DNA from: Paraburkholderia sacchari
GTDB lineage: Bacteria > Pseudomonadota > Gammaproteobacteria > Burkholderiales > Burkholderiaceae
Direction of reading: 5' to 3'
Assembly: GCF_000785435.2 (NCBI RefSeq)
Contig: NZ_JTDB02000001.1
Coordinates: 1,454,499-1,518,498, forward strand
Length of the DNA: 64,000 nt
Shown: piece by piece, positions 8,497 through 16,573 of the stretch
Position numbering within the stretch: position 1 is the stretch's first letter
How the letters are laid out: every line of letters starts with the position of its first letter
Made by a program: the position numbers and the translations under genes
The notes under the pieces: model-generated
The model's input: only the letters and a program-made list of their open reading frames with translations
Told to the model about the DNA's origin: nothing
Databases searched by the model: none

Positions 8497-9660
8497 ATGA
8501 AAAAAACCTTTATCGTCGCAGGCGTTCTCGGTGCATTTGCAATGAGCGCCCACGCACAAAGCAGCGTAACTCTGTATGGCTCGCTGGATGCCGGCCTGCT
8601 CTATGCGAACAACGCCGGTGGCCACAGCCTGTGGGCGCAAGGCACCGGGGCGTTGTCGCACAACTACTTCGGCCTCAAAGGCGCTGAAGACCTTGGTGGC
8701 GGCATGAAGGCGATCTTCACGTTGGAGAGCGGCTTCAACCTCAATAACGGCGGCTACCAGAACGGCGACAGCGGCTTCAACCGTCAAGCCTTCGTCGGCC
8801 TGCAAAGCGACAAGTACGGCACGCTGACCCTCGGCCGCCAGTACGACTCGATGAACCAGTACCTCGCGCCGCTTTCGGCAGCGGGCATGGGCTACGGCAA
8901 CAACCTCGCCGGCCACCCGTTCGACAACGATAACTTCGCACAGTCGTTCTCGATCAAGAATGCAGTCAAGTACTCGAGCGCGAACTACGCGGGCTTCCAG
9001 TTCGGCGGCATGTATGGCTTCTCGAATGAAGCCGGCGGCTTCTCCAACAGCCGTGCATGGAGCGCGGGCGCATCGTACAACCACGGCCCGCTCAATCTTG
9101 CTGCCGGCTACCTTCAGCTGAACAATTCGGGCACCTATGGCGGCAACGCGAACGGCGCGGCCTCGGCTGACCAGAATATCTCGGCCCGCTCGCAACGCAG
9201 CTTCGGTGCCGGCGCGAACTATACGTACGGCGCGGCGCAGTTCGGTTTTGTGTATTCGCACTCGCAGATCGACGGCCTGCAAAGCCTCGGCAGCGGCGGC
9301 ATGAATATCGCGGGCGTGAGCGGCCTGAACCTGCACCTCAACAACTACGAAATCAACGGCTCCTACCACTTCACGCCGGCGCTTTCGCTCATGGGTTCGT
9401 ACACGTTCACTGACGGCACCGTGACCGGCACCGGCGCGGGCGATCAGCATCCCAAGTGGCACACCGTCATGGTCGGCACCGACTACTCGCTGAGCAAGCG
9501 CACCGACGTCTACCTCGCAGGCGTGTACCAGCACGCATCGGGTTCGCTCGGCATGCAGAACGGCGTGCCGATCGCCAACGTCGCGGCAATCAACACGCTG
9601 TCGCCTTCGTCGACGGGCAACCAGGTTGCCGCCACAATCGGCCTGCGTCACCGCTTTTAA
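8497..9660 (+). CDS. Gram-negative porin (OpcP/OmpC type)
   Basis: A 387-residue trimeric outer-membrane porin for small hydrophilic solutes. The signal peptide MKKTFIVAGVLGAFAMSAHAQ is followed by SSVTLYGSLDAGLLY, the invariant first strand of betaproteobacterial porins, and the protein ends in GLRHRF with the C-terminal Phe recognised by the BAM complex. FNRQAFVGLQSDKYGTLTLGRQYD near residue 90 is the usual family motif. Length fits the usual 360-390. It has its own terminator at 9738-9771 and a long AT-rich leader region, so it is probably monocistronic and strongly controlled. Confidence 0.95.
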   Translation: MKKTFIVAGVLGAFAMSAHAQSSVTLYGSLDAGLLYANNAGGHSLWAQGTGALSHNYFGLKGAEDLGGGMKAIFTLESGFNLNNGGYQNGDSGFNRQAFVGLQSDKYGTLTLGRQYDSMNQYLAPLSAAGMGYGNNLAGHPFDNDNFAQSFSIKNAVKYSSANYAGFQFGGMYGFSNEAGGFSNSRAWSAGASYNHGPLNLAAGYLQLNNSGTYGGNANGAASADQNISARSQRSFGAGANYTYGAAQFGFVYSHSQIDGLQSLGSGGMNIAGVSGLNLHLNNYEINGSYHFTPALSLMGSYTFTDGTVTGTGAGDQHPKWHTVMVGTDYSLSKRTDVYLAGVYQHASGSLGMQNGVPIANVAAINTLSPSSTGNQVAATIGLRHRF

Positions 9661-9737
9661 AGCGGACCGGCTTGCGCCTCGCGGCGCAAGCCTTCGGGCA
9701 GGCGGCGCGGTTCGCCACCCTGCCCGCCTTCTACCCA

Positions 9738-9771
9738 ACGCACATGCGGCACGACCGCATGTGCGTTTTTT
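9738..9771 (+). terminator. intrinsic terminator after the porin
   Basis: A 12-bp perfect stem (ACGCACATGCGG/CCGCATGTGCGT) with a five-base loop and a six-T tail. Confidence 0.92.
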
Positions 9772-10053
9772 GTTTCGCTTCGTTTTGTTTCGCTTCGTTC
9801 ACGCGGCTTGTCGTGCCGTCTCCTCCGGGCTCTTTTCCCGGGTCTTCCTCCGTATTTTTCTCGCGCGTTTTCTCAATTTCGTATCGGCAACTTTCGTGGT
9901 GTTGCCGTCACGAGCCTTCCCAGCCCAGGTCCGCCGTGTTGCATCTTCTTACTTCTGCGTGAACCTGGACTGTCAGACCTGTGCCTATACTCACAAACAC
10001 TCCGCCGCAGCGCATTTCGCGTTGCTCTTCGCCCAGCATTCGCTACGACGCCC
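9772..10053. other. intergenic, no gene seen
   Basis: The start contains a tandem TTTTGTTTCGCTTCG duplication right after the terminator. No further structure is convincing; it is presumed to carry the promoter of the lipoprotein gene. Confidence 0.5.
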
Positions 10054-10407
10054 ATGAATATGCTCACGCAACGTCTTGCCGCCGCCTTGCCGCTCGCACT
10101 CGTCGCCGCCTGTGGATCGTCGCCGCCCAGCACTAGCTCGGACAACGGCGCAATGGTCTACGCATCCTCGGCACGTTCGCCCTCGTCGATCGCGAGTTGC
10201 CTCAGAAGCCGTCTGCCACACACTCACGAATCGCACTCTGGCAACGCCACTGAACTCGCGATTGGCTCGAGTTCGAACGCCTCGTACTTCGTCTCGCTCA
10301 CGCCGAACGGCAACGGATCGGTGATTCGCGTGACGCACGGAGCGTCCAGCTCGAACGATCCACCCGAGGAAAATCTGCGTTTCGCCGTGGCGCGCTGCGC
10401 AACCTGA
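10054..10407 (+). CDS. small hypothetical lipoprotein
   Basis: A 117-residue protein with a lipoprotein signal: basic N terminus, hydrophobic LAAALPLALVAAC and a lipobox LVAAC, Cys near residue 20, followed by GSS, which predicts outer-membrane sorting. The mature part is Ser-rich with two later Cys (ASCLRS and ARCAT) and SNASYFVSLTPNGNGSVIRVTHG, a beta-rich segment. No family is recognised. Start could be the second ATG at 10060. Confidence 0.7.
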   Translation: MNMLTQRLAAALPLALVAACGSSPPSTSSDNGAMVYASSARSPSSIASCLRSRLPHTHESHSGNATELAIGSSSNASYFVSLTPNGNGSVIRVTHGASSSNDPPEENLRFAVARCAT

Positions 10408-10523
10408 TGTTTCGAACGGCGGTCTCAAACGGCGCGGGATAAATTGCTCGAATACCCCCTGTCACGAAGCCGTCGCATCTGCGAAGATTGCGCCCTCTTT
10501 CGACTTTGCATTCACATCGCTTC

Positions 10524-11030
10524 ATGGCATCAGGGACCGCACATCACGCCACCGGCTGGGCTGCCGGCGTTATCGCCGCTGCAATCGTCACGCACACCGG
10601 AGCGGACAGCCCGTGGCATCTCTATGCCGCGCTGGCTTTCGTTGCGGGCGTGGCCGGCGGCACCGCGCCGGACTGGCTGGAGGTTGCATGGTGGAGCAAG
10701 AAGCGCCGGCTCTGGATCACCCATCGGACTTTCACGCATTGGGGCGTTGGCTGGATCGCGCTACTGTGGTGGTCGCATCGCGAGCTCGGGCATCTGCCCA
10801 TTGCCGCGCCTGCATTCGGCTTCGCTTGCGGCGGGCTGATCCATTTGTTCGCTGACTGGCCGAATCCACTCGGTGTGCCGTGGATCATGCAGCGCCACTC
10901 ACTGAACCTGTGGCGCAGCGGCCGATGCGATCTGATCGTTGTCGCGGCCTCGTGGGTTGCCGCGTGGTTCTTCGCCGTGCATGGCGTGCCGCATGGGTGG
11001 CCGCTCGAGCCGCTACGCCGGCTCGCCTGA
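10524..11030 (+). CDS. DUF457/YdjM-like membrane-bound metal-dependent hydrolase
   Basis: A 168-residue membrane protein with about four helices. It has the family pattern of an N-terminal HHATGWAAGV, a DWLEVAW motif, THRTFTHWGVGW near residue 75 and an internal HLFADWPNPLG. The His and Asp residues of these motifs are expected to bind a metal at the membrane face. Enterobacterial YdjM is LexA-controlled, but no LexA box is visible here. The start MASGTAHH at 10524 is used since the family begins with the HHATG segment; the frame extends 12 codons further upstream. Confidence 0.75.
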   Translation: MASGTAHHATGWAAGVIAAAIVTHTGADSPWHLYAALAFVAGVAGGTAPDWLEVAWWSKKRRLWITHRTFTHWGVGWIALLWWSHRELGHLPIAAPAFGFACGGLIHLFADWPNPLGVPWIMQRHSLNLWRSGRCDLIVVAASWVAAWFFAVHGVPHGWPLEPLRRLA

Positions 11031-11323
11031 CGCTTGCAAGCTCGCAATAAACACATTGACTGACTGCGCCGCAGATCGCAGCACACGTGCGGCGCACTAG
11101 TTAATCTGCAATCCAAACTAAACGGGCATACCCCCCTAATGGCTGTCCCGCCGTACCTGGCGCGGAGAACAGGATCGCGCGCCGGACCCATTCGCAGTTT
11201 GCGTTGTTACCGTCAGGTTCGAGAAACGCACGCCCAAAGCGTTATTTGAATTTCCTGGCGGAAACATTGAACGTGCGGCGCGGTTTCCGGACGGAAAGTG
11301 ACGGCGCTGTTTGATCGAGCCCT
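11031..11323. other. intergenic, one hairpin
   Basis: Contains an inverted repeat GCGCCGCA/TGCGGCGC at 11066-11095, without a T run, so a terminator is uncertain. Nothing else is seen. Confidence 0.4.
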
Positions 11324-11671
11324 TCAGGACTCTTCGATGCATTCGTCGCGGCCACTCCTTAGACCAACAATCAGCCCAGCGTCATACGCGGATTCCAGCG
11401 CGCGGCCAACGTCTTCCGCACTGACCAGGTGGCAGTCCGCGGTTTGCTTTCCGGTCAACTCGAAGCGTTCGATGCCGAGTGTTCTACGCGATATGGCCAA
11501 CAACAGTTCGAGACGTTCGTCGCGCATTTTCTTCTCCAAACTTGATCTATATCGTCCAATCAAATAGTAAGGATCGCCATACGGTTCGTCACGCGACTGC
11601 GCGACGCAGATCGAGGCTCTACTCAAATTCTTACTGTATTGAAAGACCTTTTCCACGACGACAAGATCCAT
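11324..11671 (-). CDS. hypothetical protein
   Basis: A 115-residue frame with a composition lower in GC than its neighbours. It encodes a charged soluble protein (MDLVVVEKVFQYSK... with MRDERLELLLAISRRTLGIERFELTGKQ as a likely helical pair). No family is recognised. Coding is supported only by frame length, lack of a competing frame and reasonable composition; the ribosome-binding site is weak. It may be acquired DNA. Confidence 0.5.
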   Translation of the reverse strand: MDLVVVEKVFQYSKNLSRASICVAQSRDEPYGDPYYLIGRYRSSLEKKMRDERLELLLAISRRTLGIERFELTGKQTADCHLVSAEDVGRALESAYDAGLIVGLRSGRDECIEES

Positions 11672-11786
11672 GGCAATCTTTAAAGATGGTTAATTCGGCT
11701 CCCTGAATAGTGCGAATCGAAACAATACGATCTGTCGAACCCGCGGGGCACCAACAATCAGATTGCAAACGTTAGCCATTCGGCCG

Positions 11787-11826
11787 ATGTTTCCTAAAGG
11801 CGACGGTTTGCTATGATCGGAAACAT
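11787..11826. promoter_or_regulatory. probable autoregulatory operator and promoter of the XRE-cupin gene
   Basis: Perfect 8-base arms ATGTTTCC (11787-11794) and GGAAACAT (11819-11826) flank a -10-like TATGAT at 11812-11817, 33 bases before the regulator start. XRE-cupin regulators usually bind such palindromes in their own promoters; binding here is inferred. Confidence 0.55.
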
Positions 11827-11858
11827 ATCAGAACACTCGATCCTGCTCGTCACCGCTC

Positions 11859-12551
11859 ATGGACACCACGCTCACGCAATCATCGGCTTCGTCGACCGCG
11901 GACCTCGGCCGCCGCGTCCGCGCCGCGCGCCTCGTTCTCGACCTGACGCTCGAACACGCGAGCCAGGCGTGCGGCGTGTCGCGCTCCACGCTCTCCAAAA
12001 TCGAAAACGGGCTCATGTCGCCCACTTTCGACGTGCTGCAGAAGATCGTTGCCGGCCTGAAAATCGACTTGGGCGAGCTGTTCGGCTCGACGCCGAAGCT
12101 CGACTTCGGCGGCCGCCGCGCACTCACGCGGCGCGGCGCGGGCAAGCCGCATGCGTATCGCGGCTACGAGATGGAGTTGCTCGCCACGGAGCTCGCGCAC
12201 AAGGCCATGCTGCCGTTTCTCGTACGCGTCACGGCCCATTCGGTGGACGCTTTCGAAGACTGGGGGCGGCACGAAGGCGAAGAATTCATCTATGTGATCA
12301 GCGGCAGCGTGTGTCTGCACACCGAGCTCTACACCCCCACGCATCTCGAGGCCGGCGACAGCCTCTACTTCGACAGCCGCACCGGCCACTTTGCCGTTTC
12401 CACCAGCAAGGAAGACGCGCTCGTGCTCTGGATGTCGACGGGCGCCACGGTGCCCGGCGCGCTCGAAGCCGCCAATGCCACCAATGCCGCCGAACCGGCC
12501 CCGCCGCCCGCCAAGCCGTCCCGTTCCAAAAAGAAACTTCCGGCAGCCTGA
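11859..12551 (+). CDS. XRE-family transcriptional regulator with C-terminal cupin domain
   Basis: A 230-residue repressor-type protein. Residues 17-75 form the helix-turn-helix domain (LGRRVRAARLVLDLTLEHASQACGVSRSTLSKIENG). A small cupin barrel at about 110-195 follows (GRHEGEEFIYVISGSVCLHTE, then LEAGDSLYFDSRTGH), where the ligand is sensed. The last 30 residues are an Ala/Pro/Lys tail. Members control amino acid, polyamine or aromatic catabolism; no clear target gene is adjacent on the same strand, and the convergent pcaQ lies 12 bases past its stop. An inverted repeat over its promoter suggests autoregulation. Confidence 0.9.
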   Translation: MDTTLTQSSASSTADLGRRVRAARLVLDLTLEHASQACGVSRSTLSKIENGLMSPTFDVLQKIVAGLKIDLGELFGSTPKLDFGGRRALTRRGAGKPHAYRGYEMELLATELAHKAMLPFLVRVTAHSVDAFEDWGRHEGEEFIYVISGSVCLHTELYTPTHLEAGDSLYFDSRTGHFAVSTSKEDALVLWMSTGATVPGALEAANATNAAEPAPPPAKPSRSKKKLPAA

Positions 12552-12563
12552 GACACTAGCGCT

Positions 12564-13604
12564 TTATTTACCTTTAGCGGCGCCCGAACCGCGCTTGCTC
12601 CCGGCGACGGCCGCCGCGTGCGAGCGTTGACGCCCGCGCCGTACTGCCGGTTTCGTATGCGCGGCCGCATTGCGTTCGCGCGCGGCTTCCCTCACCGCAT
12701 CGATCAACGCCCGGCCCGCTGCCGTCGGTTGGGTGTCGGTGCGCTGGATCAGGCCGACAGGCTCCTCGCCGCCCGCGCTCGGCAACGGCAGACGCACCAG
12801 CGTCCCCTCGCGCAGATCATATTCGACCGCGCCCGATGGCACGAACCAGACCGCGTCATTTTCGAGCGCGAGAGCGCGCCCCACCGAGACCGACAATAAT
12901 TCGACGAACGAGGTAAGCGGAGGAGCGCCCCACGCCGCCAGCAGACTATCCGCGGCCTGGCGAATCAGCGTTCCGAACGGCGGCAGCACGAGTGGAAACT
13001 GCGTGGGGAACTGCGCAAGCGGCAACGCCGGTCCCGCCTCCTGCGCGAGCGGATGACCCGAGCGCACGACCACCGCCAGCGGTTCGTTATAGAGCTGCTC
13101 GAAGCTTAGGCCCACCATGCGTTCCGGATCCGCGAGACGTCCGACCGCGAAACTGATCGCCCCTGCTTTGAGGCGCTCGAGCAACTCTGCGTTGGCCGCC
13201 GTCATGAGCCGCACGCTCACGCGCGGCCACTCGCCGCCAAAGCGCCGCAGGGCGGCGGGCACGAGTGCGGTCGCCACGGTCGGCAAAACACCGATGTCGA
13301 GCGTTGCCGCCACCGCGCCCTCTTCACGCGCCAGCAGCGCAACTCCCTGGCGCAGCGCGCTCACACACGCGCTGGCATGCGGCATGAAAAGCTGCCCCTC
13401 ACGCGTGGGCACCGCGCCGTGCCGGCCGCGTTCGAACAGCTTCACGCCGAGCGCCGACTCCAGTTCGGCAATCGTCTTGGACACCGCCGGCTGCGTAATG
13501 GAAAGGCTCTCAGCCGCCTGCTGCACGCTGCCGAACTGCGCAACCGCGAGAAAGCACTGAAGGTGACGAAATTTGACGCGGGAGTCCGCAAGCCGGTTTT
13601 GCAT
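12564..13604 (-). CDS. pcaQ: LysR-type regulator of protocatechuate genes
   Basis: A 346-residue LysR-type regulator whose helix-turn-helix (FRHLQCFLAVAQFGSVQQAAESLSITQPAVSKTIAELE) and effector domain (DIGVLPTVATALVPAALRRF, SVSVGRALALENDAVWFVPSGAVE) match the PcaQ group, activators that respond to beta-carboxy-cis,cis-muconate. It is divergent from pcaHG with 138 bases between starts, the classical PcaQ arrangement. A dyad ATAAC-N5-GTTAT overlaps its own start codon, consistent with autorepression. The C-terminal 35 residues form a basic Ala/Arg/Lys tail not usual in PcaQ. Confidence 0.9.
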   Translation of the reverse strand: MQNRLADSRVKFRHLQCFLAVAQFGSVQQAAESLSITQPAVSKTIAELESALGVKLFERGRHGAVPTREGQLFMPHASACVSALRQGVALLAREEGAVAATLDIGVLPTVATALVPAALRRFGGEWPRVSVRLMTAANAELLERLKAGAISFAVGRLADPERMVGLSFEQLYNEPLAVVVRSGHPLAQEAGPALPLAQFPTQFPLVLPPFGTLIRQAADSLLAAWGAPPLTSFVELLSVSVGRALALENDAVWFVPSGAVEYDLREGTLVRLPLPSAGGEEPVGLIQRTDTQPTAAGRALIDAVREAARERNAAAHTKPAVRRGRQRSHAAAVAGSKRGSGAAKGK

Positions 13605-13649
13605 AACGATTGGTTATACGAGACGCGAGAAAACGTCATTTTGCATAAC
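13597..13649. promoter_or_regulatory. PcaQ-type binding region
   Basis: An ATAAC-GATTG-GTTAT dyad at 13603-13617 resembles the published PcaQ box (ATAACC-N4-GGTTAA). The 11-mer TTTTGCATAAC occurs at 13597-13607 and again at 13639-13649, 42 bases (four helical turns) apart on the same face. Both lie upstream of pcaH, the first over the pcaQ start. Confidence 0.6.
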
Positions 13650-13742
13650 TTTTCACCTTGGATAAAGTGGCTGCATGCGCGCGCTGCGACCGTCCGCCGC
13701 GTCTCGCACCCTCTTACCACCATCCTGCCAGGAGACACCCCC

Positions 13743-14447
13743 ATGGATGAGTCCTTTCTGTCGCCGCGCGACTTCGACTCGCATCCGGCATATGTCTATC
13801 CGCCGTACCGCTCGTCGGTCAAGCGCGGTCCGACCTTGCCGCTGATTCCACTAAAGGAAAAATTGCGCAATCTGCACGCGCCCGTGTACGGCGCGGAAGA
13901 TCTCGGCGCGCTCGACCACGATCTCACGCGCAATGCGGCGCGTAATGGCGCACCGCTCGGCGAGCGCATCATCGTTACGGGTCGCGTTCTGGACGACGGC
14001 GGCAAGCCGGTGCGCAATTCGCTCGTGGAAATCTGGCAGGCCAACGCTGCGGGACGCTATGTTCACAAGCAGGACCAGCACGATGCGCCGCTCGATCCGA
14101 ATTTTCTGGGCGCGGGACGCTGCCTGACCGACGACGAAGGCCGCTATCGCTTTCTCACGATCAAGCCTGGCGCGTACCCATGGGGCAATCACCCCAATGC
14201 CTGGCGGCCGAATCACATTCACTTCTCGCTGTTCGGCGATTACTTCGGCTCGCGCCTCGTCACGCAAATGTATTTCCCCGGCGACCCGCTGCTCGCCTAC
14301 GACCCGATCTTCCAGGGCACGCCCGAGCAGGCGCGCGATCGCATGATCTCGCGCTTCTCGCTCGATACCACCGAAGAAGGCTTTGCACTCGGCTACGAAT
14401 TCGACATCGTGCTGCGCGGCCCGAACCAGACCCCCATGGAGCGTTGA
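13743..14447 (+). CDS. pcaH: protocatechuate 3,4-dioxygenase beta subunit
   Basis: A 234-residue intradiol dioxygenase subunit carrying the non-haem Fe(III). It opens the protocatechuate ring to beta-carboxy-cis,cis-muconate with the alpha subunit encoded next. Iron ligands are visible as Tyr in GRYRFLTIKPGAYPW (two Tyr) and the His pair in RPNHIHFSLFG. The N-terminal YPPYRSSVKRGPTLPLIPL is typical of beta subunits. The ATG at 13743 follows AGGAGAC. Two bases separate its stop from pcaG, so the two are co-translated. The other pca genes are not in this window. Confidence 0.96.
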   Translation: MDESFLSPRDFDSHPAYVYPPYRSSVKRGPTLPLIPLKEKLRNLHAPVYGAEDLGALDHDLTRNAARNGAPLGERIIVTGRVLDDGGKPVRNSLVEIWQANAAGRYVHKQDQHDAPLDPNFLGAGRCLTDDEGRYRFLTIKPGAYPWGNHPNAWRPNHIHFSLFGDYFGSRLVTQMYFPGDPLLAYDPIFQGTPEQARDRMISRFSLDTTEEGFALGYEFDIVLRGPNQTPMER

Positions 14448-14449
14448 TC

Positions 14450-15037
14450 ATGGCACTCAAGGAAACGCCTTCGCAAACCGTCGGCCCGTACTTCGCCTAT
14501 GGGCTGTGCCCGCAGCAATACGACTTCGACTTCAAGAGCCTCTTCACGCCCGAGATGGCCGGCCCGCAAACACCCGGCGAGCACATCACGCTGATGGGCC
14601 GCGTGATCGACGGCGACGGCAAGCCGGTCTTCGACGCCATGCTGGAGTTCTCGCAAGTCGACGCAAGCGGCCAATATCCCGCGTCGCGCGCGCAGGTAGC
14701 CGAAACCGGCTTTCGCGGCTTCGCGCGGGTGGGAACCGGCACGGACCCCGAACAGCGGTTCATTGTGCGCACCGTGAAGCCGGGGCGCGAACAGCCAGAC
14801 GAAGCGCCGCACGTCAACGTGATCGTCATGATGCGCGGCATGCTCACGCATACGTTCACACGGCTCTATTTCGACGACGAGGCCGCCGCGAACGCCGCTG
14901 ATCCGGTGCTCGCCTCGGTACCCGAAGCGCGCCGCCATACGCTGGTCGCGCGGCGCACCGAGCAGGCCGGCAATATCGTCTATCACTTCGATATCTGCAT
15001 GCAGGGCGAACGCGAAACGGTGTTCTTCGATCTGTGA
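14450..15037 (+). CDS. pcaG: protocatechuate 3,4-dioxygenase alpha subunit
   Basis: A 195-residue partner of PcaH. It starts with the alpha-subunit signature LKETPSQTVGPYFAYGL and carries GHITLMGRV-like and HVNVIVMMRGMLTHTFTRLYF segments. It lacks the iron-ligand set of PcaH, as expected, and shapes the active site and substrate pocket. It ends at 15037, before the terminator at 15136-15165, so pcaHG form a two-gene operon. Confidence 0.95.
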   Translation: MALKETPSQTVGPYFAYGLCPQQYDFDFKSLFTPEMAGPQTPGEHITLMGRVIDGDGKPVFDAMLEFSQVDASGQYPASRAQVAETGFRGFARVGTGTDPEQRFIVRTVKPGREQPDEAPHVNVIVMMRGMLTHTFTRLYFDDEAAANAADPVLASVPEARRHTLVARRTEQAGNIVYHFDICMQGERETVFFDL

Positions 15038-15135
15038 TCTGAACTCCGCCGCATACTTTCATGCTGCTTTCGCGGACGCCTGCCAAAATTGCCGCGGCTG
15101 CGATTTGATCGCGGAACTCCAAGTCGTACCTTGAC

Positions 15136-15165
15136 GAAGCCTGCCTCGAGCAGGCTTCTTTTTTT
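15136..15165 (+). terminator. intrinsic terminator of pcaHG
   Basis: A 9-bp stem GAAGCCTGC/GCAGGCTTC, five-base loop and seven T. Confidence 0.92.
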
Positions 15166-15173
15166 GCAGCGCG

Positions 15174-15752
15174 TCAGCCGAGCGGGCGCACGCCGATCAG
15201 CACGCCATGGAGCCAGAAAGCGAATACGGCCCACGCGACGAGCCCGCTCACGACGACCATCAAGTCGCGCGCAAATTCACCCTGCGCATATACGACGCCG
15301 GCCTCGCGATCGCGCCGTCGGTCTGCACGCAGTTTGATCAGCGCCCAAACCAGCAATGCGCTGAACAGGACGATGGCGTGCAGCGTGCCGTTGGCAAGCA
15401 GATGCGCGAACGCCCAGAGCGCCACGCCGCTCAAAAAGGGCTGGCCCAGCGCACGCTTTAGGTGGTTGCCCGGCACGCAGGCGGCCGCAATCATCACGAA
15501 GGCGATCGCGGTAAGCAATGCGGTGACGTGCGCCATACCGAACGGCGGGAGCCAGACCGGCACGGGATAGCGCCGGGCAAGCCAGTAGCCCCGGACGATG
15601 AACACGATGCCGAGAATCGACAACAGTCCGAAGCAAGTGCGCCACACAGGCATGCCGAAACGCTCGATCTGCGCCTCGCGCCAAGGCGCGGCCACGACGC
15701 GAATCAAATGCATGCCAATGAAAATTGCCAGACCCACCACCAGCAACGCCAT
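15174..15752 (-). CDS. NnrU family membrane protein
   Basis: A 192-residue protein with about six membrane helices. The opening LLVVGLAIFIGMHLIRVVAAPWRE and the later LLANGTLHAIVLFSALLVWAL match NnrU, a protein needed for nitric oxide/nitrite metabolism in some denitrifiers and related to the isoprenoid cyclase-like Z-ISO family, which binds haem. No denitrification gene is adjacent, so its role here is open. The ATG at 15752 is chosen because AAGGGGG lies 8 bases upstream; an upstream in-frame MPHPRGPN has no such site. Confidence 0.85.
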   Translation of the reverse strand: MALLVVGLAIFIGMHLIRVVAAPWREAQIERFGMPVWRTCFGLLSILGIVFIVRGYWLARRYPVPVWLPPFGMAHVTALLTAIAFVMIAAACVPGNHLKRALGQPFLSGVALWAFAHLLANGTLHAIVLFSALLVWALIKLRADRRRDREAGVVYAQGEFARDLMVVVSGLVAWAVFAFWLHGVLIGVRPLG

Positions 15753-16009
15753 ATTCGGCCCCCTTGGATGCGGCATAAGCGCAATGGCCGGAATTGTGGC
15801 GCAACTGCATGGCGTGGCCAATCGGCAAGATCAACGACCTGCCGATGAATATGCACTTAAACGGCTTATGGTCAAACCAGAACGGGCGGATGCGAAGCGC
15901 CATTGATTAAATGGGCAATATCCACCAAAAGGTATTTTTAAAACGATACTGAAATATTGCCAGAACCGGCCAAGGCCGCCAGACGGCATGCCACGCGTCA
16001 CCGCTGCCA

Positions 16010-16240
16010 TTAGCAGCGGAAATGCTCTATGTCCTGCCCGGCATGCTTGTAACGCAACAACCAGGACGGCATGTCGCCTTCCCCATTCCAGGTATTGCCG
16101 TATGCATCGCGGTACATCGGCTGCCGTTCACTTTCGGCAATGGATAATTCAAGATCTTCGAGCGTAATGTCGTACTCTTCCATGCGGCGTTTAATCCACA
16201 GGATGAGCCGTTCGCGCGCCTCACCGTCGAGGTCGAACAT
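16010..16240 (-). CDS. short H-NS-like histone-family protein
   Basis: A 76-residue protein. The N-terminal half is a short amphipathic helix (ARERLILWIKRRMEEYDITLEDLE), and the C-terminal half keeps the H-NS DNA-binding frame YRDAYGNTWNGEGDMPSWLLRY. In normal H-NS and Bv3F-type proteins the minor-groove loop is basic (RGR or similar); here it is GEGD, so DNA binding would be altered or lost. The start at 16240 follows AGAGGA; the extension to 16264 lacks a site. It may be an H-NS modulator rather than a silencer. Confidence 0.8.
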   Translation of the reverse strand: MFDLDGEARERLILWIKRRMEEYDITLEDLELSIAESERQPMYRDAYGNTWNGEGDMPSWLLRYKHAGQDIEHFRC

Positions 16241-16573
16241 CGGATAATTCCTCTCGCATCGCAAGGACCAGGCGTCGATCGATATCGATTCGTCTGCCCT
16301 GAAAAGACGAAGGCTTCGCCAGTTGCCGCGAAGCCCTGCTGCACTGATGAGGTGGCCTGGGTATGAAACCCGCGACCGGTTCGGAGGGGATCTGAGGTCC
16401 GCTGCTCCACTCGCCAGAATGTGCCGCTAAAAATGCACGGCGACTTGCTGCAAGCGGAGCCCATCATACCTTGCGCGAGCCGCCCAGATCAAGCGGTTTG
16501 AGGCCCGCGAGGCCCATACGGGGCGCTCGCGGGCGTCCGGCAGGACGCGCTCCTGGAGCCGCCGCGAAACCGC
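16241..16573. other. intergenic between H-NS-like gene and uvrA
   Basis: No gene seen. An inverted repeat CCCGCGAG/CTCGCGGG at 16504-16533 lies just past the uvrA stop on the minus strand but has no U run. Confidence 0.4.

Noticed and set aside
8299..9738. 479-codon minus-strand frame opposite the porin
   Set aside because: Shadow of a porin gene with signal peptide and C-terminal Phe on the plus strand.
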